A DNA stretch of 64,000 nucleotides, from NCBI GenBank assembly GCA_965369325.1, contig CBDUQI010000003.1:1-64000 (forward strand), given 5' to 3'. Numbering within the stretch: position 1 is the first letter of the stretch; each line of letters begins with the position of its first letter. Positions 45,594 to 55,001 of the stretch are shown here, piece after piece. The notes below the pieces were generated by a model. The model searched no databases, was not told the DNA's origin, and saw only the letters and a program-made list of their open reading frames with translations. A program made the position numbers and the translations under genes. Source of the DNA: CBDUQI01 sp965369325. GTDB lineage: Bacteria > Pseudomonadota > Gammaproteobacteria > Steroidobacterales > JBCBZW01.

Positions 45594-45744
45594 CGCTACT
45601 GGTCGTGGCGAATTTGTGATTCGGTATCGCGGGCGGACGCCCGAGGTGTGGTCCACTTAGGAGTCTTAAGTGGCGGACATCGTACGCCAATATGCAGGAG
45701 CTTAGTCAACCAGTGTGCACACGGATGTGTGAAGGATCGATCAT

Positions 45745-48700
45745 TTGAGGCGGCCGGCGCAACGCCTGTGGCTGTATTGCACCATCGCGCTTGTGAGTGC
45801 GGCGTGGGTCAGTTTTGGTACGTTGGCCAGCGCGGCGACTCAGAGCGGAAAACCCATCCGGTTTGAAGCATTGTCACTGGACGACGGGCTGTCCCAAAGC
45901 ACCGTCCTTAGTATTCATCAAGATTCTGCGGGCTTTGTCTGGTTTGGTACTGAGGATGGGCTCAACCGCTACGATGGTTATGAGTTCGTGCAATACAAAC
46001 AGGACCGGCGCGACACCAACTCATTGCCTAACGATTACATTATGGCGTTGGCCGAGGATGCCACCGGTGATATGTGGATTGGCACCGATGGCGGCGGGCT
46101 TGTGCACTGGGGGCGTGAATCACGCCAGTTCGCAGCGCTGCGGGCGGATCCGCAAAGCGACGCCCTGAGCCTTTCTGGCAATGCGGTGCGTGCGCTTGCC
46201 GTCGGTCAGGATGGTGTGTTGTGGGCGGGCACGTTACGTAACGGACTCAACCAGGTTGATATCGCCAGCCGTCGGGTGATGCAGCAGTACCGGCACACGC
46301 CGGGCGACCCGCAAACGTTGAGTAGCGATGAAGTGTACGCCGTGCACATCGACCGCCTTGGTCGACTGTGGGTGGGCACCAACCAGGGTTTGAACTGGCT
46401 GGACCCATCCACCGGGCAGATCCGCCAGTACGTCTTCGATCCGGACAACGATCAGTCGTTGAGTGATAACCGGGTGCGCGCCATCGTGGAGGACAGCGCT
46501 GGCATCTTTTGGATCGGCACCCGCAAAGGGCTCAATCGACTGGATCCGGGCACAGGGGAAATTACCCGTTTCGTGCACGACCCCAACGACCCGAGTAGCC
46601 TGAGCCATGACCGTGTGCGCACCATATTTGAAGACAATTACGGGCGTCTTTGGGTGGGCACCGCACGAGGCCTGAACCTGTTTCATGACGGTGACGGCAC
46701 GTTTAGCATTTACCGTGCCGATCCGGCCGATCAGTTTAGTTTGCCGGACAGTCATATTGTGCAGGTACGCCAGGATGCCGCTGGCATTTTATGGATCGGC
46801 ACCAACTCGGGCGGTGTCGCCAAATGGAATCCACGCGCCTGGTCGTTGGGGCACTATCGCCTGGACGCACTGGGCGGCGGCGAGGGTTCGCGGAACGTGA
46901 CCTCCTTTGCCGAGGACGCTAACGGCGACCTCTGGGTGGGCAGTTTCGGCGGCGGCTTTGGTCGGTTACACATGTCCGGGATGCCCGGCGATGGGGTATC
47001 TGCGTTTGAGCCCTACACCCACGATCAACTTAGCGACAACCGGATTATGGCGTTGTTGTTCGATCGCCAGGGGCAGCTGTGGGCAGGCACGTTGGCGGGC
47101 GGGCTGAATCGGATTACTCGCGCCTCCGAGCCGGACGGTGAAGATCAGGTGAGTGTGTTCAAGGCCGACGATGCCAAGCCGCATGCGCTGGGCGCCAACG
47201 GCATTATGGGATTGTACGAAGACCATCGTGGTTATATTTGGGCGGGCACTTTTGGTGGTGGCGTTAGTCGCTTCGATCCGCGCACCGAGACCTTCGAGGT
47301 ACATCGCCACGACCCGCAGGACGAGCACTCGCTCTCCAGCATGCGGGCGACCGCATTACTCGAAGATACCGAAGGTACTTTGTGGGTCGGCACCGATTCG
47401 GGCGGTCTTAACTACCTGGAGCGCGACGGACAGCAATGGGCGCACTTGCGTCACGATCCGGCGGATGTGACGAGCCTCAGCGCAGACACAGTGTATGCCC
47501 TGCATGTGGATGGGGACGGCACCCTGTGGGTAGGTACGCGTGCAGGGCTGGACCGTATGGTGCGTGGTCCGCGTGGCGTGTATTTTGACAATCTGTCTTC
47601 CGCCGACGGTTTGGACAACGATGTTATCTACGGCATTCGCCCGGACGAGCGGGGCAATTTGTGGCTTAGCACCAACCACGGTTTGTCACGCTACGATCCC
47701 TCTACCGGGCAGGTCAAGAACTATCACCGCGAGCACGGGCTGCAAAAAGGCGAGTTTAACTTCGGCGCCCACTTTCGCACCCGCGCTGGCAAGTTGGCGT
47801 TCGGCGGGGCCAACGGGTTTAACCTGTTTGATCCGCGTGCCCTGGATGTTAACCAATCACCGCCGCCGGTGGTGCTCACCGCCGTGTCGGTGCTCAACAC
47901 CCCGGTGAAGACAGAGCAACCACTGGAGCTTTTCGATTCACTGACGCTTGGGCATCGCGACGATGTGGTGACCTTTGAGTTTGCGGCACTGGACTTTGCC
48001 GCGCCCATTCGCAACAACTATGCTTACCGACTTGAGGGGTTTGACGGTGAGTGGGTGCCTGCCGAAGGTCGCCGCCGGGTGACGTACACTAACCTGGACG
48101 CCGGTCACTATCGCTTTCGTGTGCGTGCCTCTAACAGCGATGGCGTGTGGAACAACGAGGCGCTGGATGTCGCAGTTACCGTGGAGCCGGCGCCATGGCG
48201 CACGTGGTGGGCCTATCTGGTGTACTCGGTGGTGGGGCTGTTTGCTGTGTTTATGATTATGCGAGTGCCGCATATGCGTCTGCGCCGCGAGGAGCAATAC
48301 AGCGCGCGGCTGGAAACCAAAGTGCAGGAGCGCACAGAAGATCTCCAGCGCAGCAACGATGAGTTGCATTTGCTTAACGACCGGCTGCAGGAGGCCAGTT
48401 TTACCGATCCGCTAACCGGTTTGCGCAATCGCCGCTACTTGTTTGAAGAAGTGGCACGTGATATCGCGCTGGTCACGCGTGAGCGCGAGGCCGAACCCGG
48501 GGCGGATCTGCAGCAGCTTGTTTTCCTGATGATTGATCTGGATCACTTCAAACCAATCAATGATGGCCACGGGCACGCCGCTGGCGATCAGTTGCTGATT
48601 GATATCAGCCGTGCGCTTGATGGCGCCTGCCGCAGCTCAGACTTCACGATCCGCTGGGGTGGTGACGAATTCCTGGTCGCGGCCAGACGCACCACACCGG

Positions 48701-49068
48701 AGGAAGCCGAGGCACTAGCTCAACGCATCTGCACGACCATATCGCAGTTGACGACGCAATTGGAGAACGGCGCGATGGCGCGCACCAGTTGCAGTATCGG
48801 CTATGCCTCTTACCCATTTGTTGCCGATGGCGTAGAGTTACTCAACTGGGAGCAAGTGCTGGGTGTTGCCGATCGTGCAATGTACGCTGCAAAGGATATG
48901 CGTAACGCGTACGTTGGGTTCGAGGCCAGCAGCAGCAAGTTGCACGGTGATGAACTGTACAGCGCCATCCAGGAAGATCCCGAGGCACTGATTGAGCGCG
49001 GCCTGATCCGTTGCCGAAGCAGTGTCGTGCGGCGTAGCTCCGACCAAGCCGCCAACGCGCACGGATAA
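45745..49068 (+). CDS. Propeller-type sensor diguanylate cyclase (Reg_prop, Y_Y_Y, GGDEF)
   Basis: A 1107-aa membrane sensor. A signal peptide (LWLYCTIALVSAAWVSFGTLASA) is followed by two periplasmic seven-bladed propellers built of about 14 repeats of the type VFALAED..GDLWVGT.GGLNR (to about 690). Then come a Y_Y_Y beta domain, one membrane segment near 822-840 and a coiled coil (QERTEDLQRSNDELHLL). An intact GGDEF domain follows, with IDLDHFKPINDGHGHAAGDQLL and GGDEF near 972. RSSD nine residues earlier fits the inhibitory I-site, so c-di-GMP feedback is likely. The start is TTG at 45745 with AAGGA eight bases upstream. It has the same periplasmic design as the kinase at 23-26 kb but a different output. 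Confidence 0.93.
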   Translation: MRRPAQRLWLYCTIALVSAAWVSFGTLASAATQSGKPIRFEALSLDDGLSQSTVLSIHQDSAGFVWFGTEDGLNRYDGYEFVQYKQDRRDTNSLPNDYIMALAEDATGDMWIGTDGGGLVHWGRESRQFAALRADPQSDALSLSGNAVRALAVGQDGVLWAGTLRNGLNQVDIASRRVMQQYRHTPGDPQTLSSDEVYAVHIDRLGRLWVGTNQGLNWLDPSTGQIRQYVFDPDNDQSLSDNRVRAIVEDSAGIFWIGTRKGLNRLDPGTGEITRFVHDPNDPSSLSHDRVRTIFEDNYGRLWVGTARGLNLFHDGDGTFSIYRADPADQFSLPDSHIVQVRQDAAGILWIGTNSGGVAKWNPRAWSLGHYRLDALGGGEGSRNVTSFAEDANGDLWVGSFGGGFGRLHMSGMPGDGVSAFEPYTHDQLSDNRIMALLFDRQGQLWAGTLAGGLNRITRASEPDGEDQVSVFKADDAKPHALGANGIMGLYEDHRGYIWAGTFGGGVSRFDPRTETFEVHRHDPQDEHSLSSMRATALLEDTEGTLWVGTDSGGLNYLERDGQQWAHLRHDPADVTSLSADTVYALHVDGDGTLWVGTRAGLDRMVRGPRGVYFDNLSSADGLDNDVIYGIRPDERGNLWLSTNHGLSRYDPSTGQVKNYHREHGLQKGEFNFGAHFRTRAGKLAFGGANGFNLFDPRALDVNQSPPPVVLTAVSVLNTPVKTEQPLELFDSLTLGHRDDVVTFEFAALDFAAPIRNNYAYRLEGFDGEWVPAEGRRRVTYTNLDAGHYRFRVRASNSDGVWNNEALDVAVTVEPAPWRTWWAYLVYSVVGLFAVFMIMRVPHMRLRREEQYSARLETKVQERTEDLQRSNDELHLLNDRLQEASFTDPLTGLRNRRYLFEEVARDIALVTREREAEPGADLQQLVFLMIDLDHFKPINDGHGHAAGDQLLIDISRALDGACRSSDFTIRWGGDEFLVAARRTTPEEAEALAQRICTTISQLTTQLENGAMARTSCSIGYASYPFVADGVELLNWEQVLGVADRAMYAAKDMRNAYVGFEASSSKLHGDELYSAIQEDPEALIERGLIRCRSSVVRRSSDQAANAHG

Positions 49069-49106
49069 CTCAATAAAAACTAACCGCTTGCAGCGCGCGC
49101 GACAGC

Positions 49107-49135
49107 GTTATCGCGTGCGGTTATAAGGCGATAAC
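49107..49135 (+). promoter_or_regulatory. Inverted-repeat operator candidate upstream of cysJIH
   Basis: GTTATCGC at 49107-49114 and its exact inverse GCGATAAC at 49128-49135 are centred 21 nt apart, two helical turns. The pair ends 76 nt before the cysJ start. A CysB-like LysR regulator gene lies at the far end of the operon, so this is a natural candidate binding site. A TATAAG between the halves might be a -10 element. Confidence 0.5.
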
Positions 49136-49211
49136 AACAAATACGTTCCGTCCCGTGCCGGCCCTGCGTACAGTGGCTTTTCACAGTACTAACCGTGAGA
49201 AGGAGCCCCTC

Positions 49212-51098
49212 GTGGCAACGCCAGGCAGAGTGATTATCGGTGATGTCGGGCCGTTGCCCGCCGCGCAAGCGCACGAGCTGAGCGCAATGCTCGCGCAATT
49301 GTCGAGCGATCAGATGCAATGGGTGAGCGGCTACATTGCCGGGCTTGCGGCGCAGGAGCCCGTCGTGCGTGCGCCGGTTGCCGCGTGGCCCGAGACCGTG
49401 GCTCCCGCCGCGGCGATGCCACTGCCAGGGGCGGTGAGCGCTACACCACAGAGCCCTGCGTTCACCGTGTTGTACGGTTCGCAAACCGGCAATGCTGAGC
49501 AGGTGGCAGGCGATCTGCATGCACGACTGGGCGAGCGTGGCCTGGCGAGCACGCTCGCTAGCATGGCCGACTATCAGCCTCGGCAGTTGGCTCGCGAGCG
49601 CCAGCTGTTACTAGTGGTGAGCACGCATGGGGAGGGCGATGCGCCTGACGATGCGCAGGAATTGCATGAGTTTCTAGCCAGCTCGCGCGCGCCGGATCTC
49701 AGCGGGGTTGGTTATGCTGTACTCGCACTGGGCGATAGTAGCTACGAGAATTTCTGTCAGACAGGTCGGGAGTTTGATGATCGTTTGTCAGCGCTCGGCG
49801 CCACCCGGCTGCTCGAGCGGGTAGACTGCGATGTGGATTTTGAGGATCCCGCGCAGGGTTGGGTGATGGCGTTAGCGCAGAAGGCTGAAACCTTGAAGCC
49901 AAGGTTGCAAGCAACGCCGGCATCTGTACTCCCGGCAGGGCCTGCGCCACTGCAGATGGTGCACAGCGCAACGTCCCGCTACGATCGAAAACATCCGTTC
50001 GCCGCCAAGCTGTTGGGCCGGCGGCGCCTCACAGACGAGCAATCGAGCTGGGATGTGCGCCATCTGGAGTTTTCGCTGGAGGGCTCCGGCTTGAACTACG
50101 AGCCGGGTGACGCGCTGGCCGTGCTGCCGGCCAACGCACCCGCGCTAGTGCAGCGCGTCGCGGATACTTTAGCGCTCGACTTGCAGAGTAAGGTACCCGG
50201 CCCAGGTGGCGAGCCGCGGAGTCTGAAACGCGCTCTAACCTACGAGCACGAACTCACCCAACTTAACCGCGCTTTCATCACCCAGTGGGCGGCACACAGT
50301 GGGTCATCGCGGTTGCAGGGGCTGCTGGCGTCCGAGCGCTCAAAGGACTTAAGCGCGTACCTTCGCACCCACCAACTCATTGATGTGCTGCATGAGGTGC
50401 CCGCCTCGATTGATGCGCCAGCGTTGCTGGCGATGCTGAGAGGTCTCACCCCGCGGCAGTACTCGATCGCCTCAAGTGCGCTCGCAACGCCGGGCGAAGT
50501 GCATGTGACGGTGGCAAATCTGGTCTGGGAGGCATTCGGTTTTGAGCACCAGGGCGTCGCCTCCGGCTTTCTGGCGCGACGTGTTGAGGAGGGGGCGAGC
50601 GCGCCGGTTTATGTTCAGAGCAATCGCCGTTTTCGTCTGCCGCAGGATACCGACCGGCCGATCGTGATGATCGGTCCCGGGACCGGTATCGCCCCGTTCC
50701 GTGCATTTGTGGAGCATCGCGAAGCGCAGGGTGCGCGCGGGCGCAGTTGGTTGTTTTTTGGTGCGCGGCACTTCGCGAGCGATTTCCTGTATCAGACCGA
50801 ATGGCTCGCGCGACTGCGTCGCGGTGCGCTCACACGAATGGATGTTGCATTCTCGCGCGATCAGGCTGACAAGATTTACGTGCAGCAGCGCATGGCGGAG
50901 CAGGCGCGCGATTTGTACGCCTGGCTGCAGGAGGGGGCACACCTGTACGTGTGCGGTGATGCCAGCCGCATGGCTTCGGATGTGCATCAGCAATTGCTGT
51001 CGGTGGTGGCAGGTGAGGGGGCGATGAGTGCTTCCGCGGCTGATGAGTATCTGCAACAGTTAAAACACGACGGGCGCTATCAGCGCGACGTCTACTGA
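49212..51098 (+). CDS. cysJ: Sulfite reductase [NADPH] flavoprotein alpha component
   Basis: About 628 aa. Moves electrons from NADPH through FAD and FMN to the hemoprotein CysI for six-electron sulfite reduction. FMN (flavodoxin) domain with TVLYGSQTGNAEQVAGDL and STHGEGDAPDDA; FAD domain with RQYSIASSAL; NADPH domain with MIGPGTGIAPFRAFVEHR, SWLFFGARH and YVCGDASRMASDV; the usual C-terminal GRYQRDVY. The GTG at 49212 was chosen because AGGAG lies seven bases upstream; an earlier GTG at 49155 is less well placed. The cysI start follows 11 nt after the stop. Confidence 0.96.
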   Translation: MATPGRVIIGDVGPLPAAQAHELSAMLAQLSSDQMQWVSGYIAGLAAQEPVVRAPVAAWPETVAPAAAMPLPGAVSATPQSPAFTVLYGSQTGNAEQVAGDLHARLGERGLASTLASMADYQPRQLARERQLLLVVSTHGEGDAPDDAQELHEFLASSRAPDLSGVGYAVLALGDSSYENFCQTGREFDDRLSALGATRLLERVDCDVDFEDPAQGWVMALAQKAETLKPRLQATPASVLPAGPAPLQMVHSATSRYDRKHPFAAKLLGRRRLTDEQSSWDVRHLEFSLEGSGLNYEPGDALAVLPANAPALVQRVADTLALDLQSKVPGPGGEPRSLKRALTYEHELTQLNRAFITQWAAHSGSSRLQGLLASERSKDLSAYLRTHQLIDVLHEVPASIDAPALLAMLRGLTPRQYSIASSALATPGEVHVTVANLVWEAFGFEHQGVASGFLARRVEEGASAPVYVQSNRRFRLPQDTDRPIVMIGPGTGIAPFRAFVEHREAQGARGRSWLFFGARHFASDFLYQTEWLARLRRGALTRMDVAFSRDQADKIYVQQRMAEQARDLYAWLQEGAHLYVCGDASRMASDVHQQLLSVVAGEGAMSASAADEYLQQLKHDGRYQRDVY

Positions 51099-51109
51099 GA
51101 GGCGCCAAC

Positions 51110-52906
51110 ATGAACCCTACAGTGAACCCTACAGTGAACGATACCCCCTCACAGAAGCTGTCCGACGTCGAGCGGATAAAGACCCGCAGTAATTACCTGC
51201 GTGGTAGCCTGATTGAGAGCCTGCGCGCGCCCCTCACAGGCGCGCTGGCCGACGAGGATACCCAGTTGTCCAAGTTTCATGGCATCTACCAGCAGGATGA
51301 CCGCGATGTGCGTGCGAAGCGAAAACGCGCATTGCTGGAACCGCTGTACAGTTTTATGGTGCGCGTGCGGGTGCCCGGTGGGGTGTGCACGCCAGTACAG
51401 TGGCTTAGCCTGGATGACTTGGCCGACCGTCACGCCAACGGCACGTTGCGCCTGACCACACGGCAAGCCGTTCAGTTTCACGGCATCGACAAGCGCCAAC
51501 TCAAACAAAGCATTGCGGATATCAATGCGACCCTGCTGGATACCATCGCGGCCTGTGGCGACGTGAACCGCAATGTCATGTGCACGGTGAACCCGCAGTC
51601 AAGCGCCGCGCACGCACAAGTGTTCGACTGGACCCGCAAGATTAGCGATCACCTTACGCCTGCCAGCAATGCGTATCACGAGATCTGGTTAGACGGAAAA
51701 AAGGCACACAGCTCCGAGGAGCCTATCTACGGGCCCACCTATCTGCCGCGCAAATTCAAAACCGCGCTGGTGATCCCGCCGAGTAACGATGTGGATGTGT
51801 TTGCCCACGATCTGGGATTTATCGCGATCATCGAGGACGAGCAACTGCTCGGCTTTAACGTGACCGTCGGCGGCGGCATGGGAATGACCCACGGCGAGCC
51901 TGGTACCTATCCACGCCTGGCGGACGTGATCGGCTTTGCCGGCCTGGATCAGGTGTTGGAGGTTGCTGAGCATGTCGTGGGGGTGCAGCGGGACTTTGGC
52001 AATCGTGCCGATCGCAAGAACGCGCGCTTGAAGTACACCATCGATCGCATGGGGTTGGCGTCGTTTGTGCAAGAGTTACATGCGCGTTTGGGTTACACGC
52101 TGGCCCCCGCCAGGGAATTCGTTTTGACGAGCACCGGGGACGCATTCGGCTGGACGCCTCGCGAGGACGGCAAGTGGAACTACAATTTGTTCATCGAGAA
52201 TGGACGCGTTGCCGATACCCCCGCCATGCAGTTGCGAACGGCGCTGCGCGAGGTGGCACAATTTCACACTGGCGAGTTTCGGCTCACGCCGAACCAGAAT
52301 CTGAGCATTGCCGGCGTTGACGCCGAGGCACGTGAACGCGTGGTTGAGGTGTTGCGCGCCCGGCAGGTGTTGGGCCCACCTGCGCCGTCGCGATTGCGCT
52401 CGGCGTCTATCGCCTGCGTGGCCTTCCCTACATGCAGTCAGGCGATGGCTGAGGCCGAGCGCTACATGCCTGATTTCATCTCGCGACTGGAATTGCTGAT
52501 GCGTCGTCACGGGATTGAAGATCAACCGATTATCACGCGGATGACCGGTTGCCCTAACGGGTGCGCACGCCCGTATCTAGGCGAGATCGGATTGGTCGGC
52601 AAGGGGCCCGGCCGATACAACCTGTATCTGGGCGCTTCGCCTGACGGACGTCGCCTGAATACCTTGTACAGGGAAAACGTAAACCAAGCGCAGATACTCG
52701 CCGCGCTGGACGGGGTCCTGGCCCGCTACGCAGTGGAAGGCCAGCCGAATGAGGCGTTTGGCGACTTCGTCGTGCGTGCAGGCATTGTGTTGGCTGTACG
52801 TTCTGGGCAAGAATTTCACGCGCGTGCACGGCTCCCCAGCGCTAAGTCTGCAGATGCGTCGCCGGCGCGGAATCAGCCCGCCCATGATAAGGAGGCGCAG
52901 GTATGA
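51110..52906 (+). CDS. cysI: Sulfite reductase [NADPH] hemoprotein beta component
   Basis: A 598-aa siroheme and 4Fe-4S protein that reduces sulfite to sulfide with electrons from CysJ. Cluster-binding cysteines are in CVAFPTCSQAMAEAER and TGCPNGCARPYLGEIGLVG, where the last Cys also bridges to siroheme. RLTTRQAVQFHGI and ACGDVNRNVMCT are further family marks. The first codons contain a tandem 12-bp repeat giving NPTVNPTV. It overlaps cysH by 4 nt (ATGA), so the three genes form a tight operon. Confidence 0.97.
   Translation: MNPTVNPTVNDTPSQKLSDVERIKTRSNYLRGSLIESLRAPLTGALADEDTQLSKFHGIYQQDDRDVRAKRKRALLEPLYSFMVRVRVPGGVCTPVQWLSLDDLADRHANGTLRLTTRQAVQFHGIDKRQLKQSIADINATLLDTIAACGDVNRNVMCTVNPQSSAAHAQVFDWTRKISDHLTPASNAYHEIWLDGKKAHSSEEPIYGPTYLPRKFKTALVIPPSNDVDVFAHDLGFIAIIEDEQLLGFNVTVGGGMGMTHGEPGTYPRLADVIGFAGLDQVLEVAEHVVGVQRDFGNRADRKNARLKYTIDRMGLASFVQELHARLGYTLAPAREFVLTSTGDAFGWTPREDGKWNYNLFIENGRVADTPAMQLRTALREVAQFHTGEFRLTPNQNLSIAGVDAEARERVVEVLRARQVLGPPAPSRLRSASIACVAFPTCSQAMAEAERYMPDFISRLELLMRRHGIEDQPIITRMTGCPNGCARPYLGEIGLVGKGPGRYNLYLGASPDGRRLNTLYRENVNQAQILAALDGVLARYAVEGQPNEAFGDFVVRAGIVLAVRSGQEFHARARLPSAKSADASPARNQPAHDKEAQV
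51113..51136 (+). repeat. Tandem 12-bp repeat at the start of cysI
   Basis: AACCCTACAGTG occurs twice back to back just after the cysI ATG. Gain or loss of a unit keeps the frame and changes the tail by four residues. Confidence 0.8.
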
Positions 52907-53691
52907 GTGCCGGCCGGGAGTGCTCGCCGCCATCACCCGTGTGCGCACCGCAAATACCGCCTGACGAGGCAGCCAGGCACGTCGCTGAACACCTGAGCGG
53001 ATTGAGCGCGCCGTTGCGCGTATCCTGGGCGCTGGAGAACCTCCCCGGCCCATTTGTGATGTCCTCAAGCTTCGGTGCTCAGTCGGCGGTGATGCTGCAC
53101 ATGGTGAGCCGGCAGAGGCGGGACATCCCGGTGATTCTGATCGATACGGGCTACCTGTTTGCCCAGACTTACCAGTTTATCGATCAGTTGACCGCGCGGT
53201 TGAATCTGAATCTGCAGATCTTTCGCCCGCAGCTAAGCCCAGCCTGGCAGGAGGCACGTTTTGGCAAACGTTGGGAGCAGGGCGCACAGGGCATCCGTCA
53301 GTACAACCTGCAGAACAAAGTGCAGCCGTTCGAGCGGGCACTGAAACAACTGGGTGCCAACACCTGGTTCGCCGGATTGCGCCGTACACAGGCCACAACA
53401 CGCGCCGGGCTGCCGATCGTTTCGGGGCAGGATGGTCGGTGGAAAGTGCACCCCATCGTGGACTGGAGCGATCGGGATATTTATGGTTACCTGAGCGCGC
53501 ATCAGCTGCCCTACCATCCGCTGTGGGAACAGGGCTATATTTCAATCGGTGATGTGCATACTACTGCGCGCCTAGTTGATGCAGGCGATGAGGAAAGTAC
53601 CCGATTCTTTGGTCTGTTGCGCGAGTGCGGTATTCACGAGATCGATTTCGGCCAGGCAGGATCACCGGGAGCTTCGGCGCCGATGCGGTAA
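52903..53691 (+). CDS. cysH: Phosphoadenosine phosphosulfate reductase
   Basis: A 262-aa thioredoxin-dependent enzyme that reduces PAPS to sulfite. Features: SSSFGAQSAVMLH (nucleotide loop), DTGYLFAQTYQF, WFAGLRRTQATTR, HPIVDWSDRDIYGYL and the catalytic cysteine in ECGIHE near the C-terminus. The CC and CxxC pairs that bind an iron-sulfur cluster in APS reductases are absent, so PAPS is the expected substrate. The N-terminal 20 residues are extra and contain two cysteines (RECSPPSPVC). It overlaps cysI by 4 nt. No cysC/cysN/cysD are in view. Confidence 0.95.
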   Translation: MSAGRECSPPSPVCAPQIPPDEAARHVAEHLSGLSAPLRVSWALENLPGPFVMSSSFGAQSAVMLHMVSRQRRDIPVILIDTGYLFAQTYQFIDQLTARLNLNLQIFRPQLSPAWQEARFGKRWEQGAQGIRQYNLQNKVQPFERALKQLGANTWFAGLRRTQATTRAGLPIVSGQDGRWKVHPIVDWSDRDIYGYLSAHQLPYHPLWEQGYISIGDVHTTARLVDAGDEESTRFFGLLRECGIHEIDFGQAGSPGASAPMR

Positions 53692-53714
53692 CGGCCCCGC
53701 ACGACAGCGTGGGT

Positions 53715-54731
53715 TCAAGCGGTGGTTGCCACCGTCTCAGCACATCGGCCTTTTATTGGTAATTCGACGTGGGCAAACAGCTGCTCGACGGCCGCTTGGT
53801 GTCGCATCTCGGCGGCGCGTGCCGTAAGTTCGGGGCTCAGGTGCGGCGCGAACAATTCGATAAAGTCGAACATGTATCGTCGCAGCACCGTGTCGGTTGG
53901 AAACCCCAACCACGTCGTACAGCGCGGAAACAAGTTGGTAGCCTCCAATGCTACCAGATCACCATGCTCCCCACAGTCCTGGGCCATGCTGGCAACGATG
54001 CCCACGCCCATGCCAATGCGTACATAGGTTTTGATCACATCGGCATCGCGGGCGGTAAACACCACCTCGGGTTCTAGTTGCTGCTGCGCGAAGGCTTTTT
54101 TAAGCGATGACTCACCCGCGAAGCTGAACACATAAGTGATCAGCGGAAATCGCGCTAGCTCCTGCAGCGTGAGCGGGCCTTCAAGTGCCGCCAGTTCATG
54201 GTCGTTGGGCGCGATCACGACGCGGTCCCAGCGATAGCACGGCAACGCCGTCATGTCGGAAAACATGATCGGTGCCGAGGTGGCGCTGGAAATGGCGAAA
54301 TCTATCTCGCGCGTCTTGGCTAGTTGCTGGATCTGCTCTGAGGTGCCCTGATGCAAGTCCAACGTTACCCCTGGGTAGCGTTCGCGAAATTGTTTGATCA
54401 CCGGGGGCAGTACGTAGCGGGCCTGGGTGTGGGTGGTGCCGATGGCCAGACGCCCGGTTTGCTGCTCGCGACTGTCAGCAGCCAGATGTCGGATGTTCTC
54501 CACCTCACGCATTATAACGCGCGCCCGCGAGATCACCTCACTGCCGGCTGGAGTGATATCCCCGAGGCTTTTGCCGTGGCGTGTGAAAACCTGAATGCCC
54601 AGTTCTTCTTCCAGCAGCTTGAGTTGCTTGCTGACCCCGGGTTGAGAGGTGTAAAGGCGCTCTGCGGCCGCTGTAATGTTTAGTTCATTGTCAACGATCG
54701 CGAGCAAATAACGCAGTTGCTGGAGCTTCAT
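53715..54731 (-). CDS. cysB: LysR-family regulator, CysB type
   Basis: About 338 aa. The N-terminal winged helix (MKLQQLRYLLAIVDNELNIT, then YTSQPGVSKQLKLLEEELGIQVF) and the effector domain (GTTHTQARYVLPPVIKQF, ADVIKTYVRIGMGVGIVASMA, FDFIELFAPHL) are close to E. coli CysB throughout. CysB activates sulfate assimilation genes with N-acetylserine as inducer; sulfide or thiosulfate oppose it. The Thr residues of TTHTQ line the anion/effector pocket. Start at 54731 by match to CysB; the longer frame to 54776 adds 15 unconserved residues. Convergent with cysH, 23 nt apart, a natural regulator for the cysJIH operon. Confidence 0.92.
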   Translation of the reverse strand: MKLQQLRYLLAIVDNELNITAAAERLYTSQPGVSKQLKLLEEELGIQVFTRHGKSLGDITPAGSEVISRARVIMREVENIRHLAADSREQQTGRLAIGTTHTQARYVLPPVIKQFRERYPGVTLDLHQGTSEQIQQLAKTREIDFAISSATSAPIMFSDMTALPCYRWDRVVIAPNDHELAALEGPLTLQELARFPLITYVFSFAGESSLKKAFAQQQLEPEVVFTARDADVIKTYVRIGMGVGIVASMAQDCGEHGDLVALEATNLFPRCTTWLGFPTDTVLRRYMFDFIELFAPHLSPELTARAAEMRHQAAVEQLFAHVELPIKGRCAETVATTA

Positions 54732-55001
54732 TGGGGTTCCATTGAAAACGGAGTGTTCTACAACGCCGCCGAACAATCATACATCAAACAGGCCTTTCGG
54801 TTAGTGCGTGTCCAGGGCGAATCATACTCAGTTGCGCATCGTTGGCGGTGCCTACTGTTCTGCAATCGAGGTGATATCTAAAGATCCGAGCGCTGCTGCC
54901 GTTAGATGAGCTGACACCTGTCCAGCGACCGGCGACGCACTAATGCAAATCAGTGCCTGCCGAGCTGCGGACGATAGCGTTACTCAAGGCAGTTCGAGTA
55001 G

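Noticed and set aside
45525..45744. Possible small gene or RNA between GGDEF-EAL and propeller cyclase genes
   Set aside because: No start with a ribosome-binding site and only one short hairpin; no gene supported.
53728..53743. Hairpin between cysH and the cysB-like gene as a bidirectional terminator
   Set aside because: The stem lies within the 3' coding end of the regulator and has no T-run, so it is not well supported.
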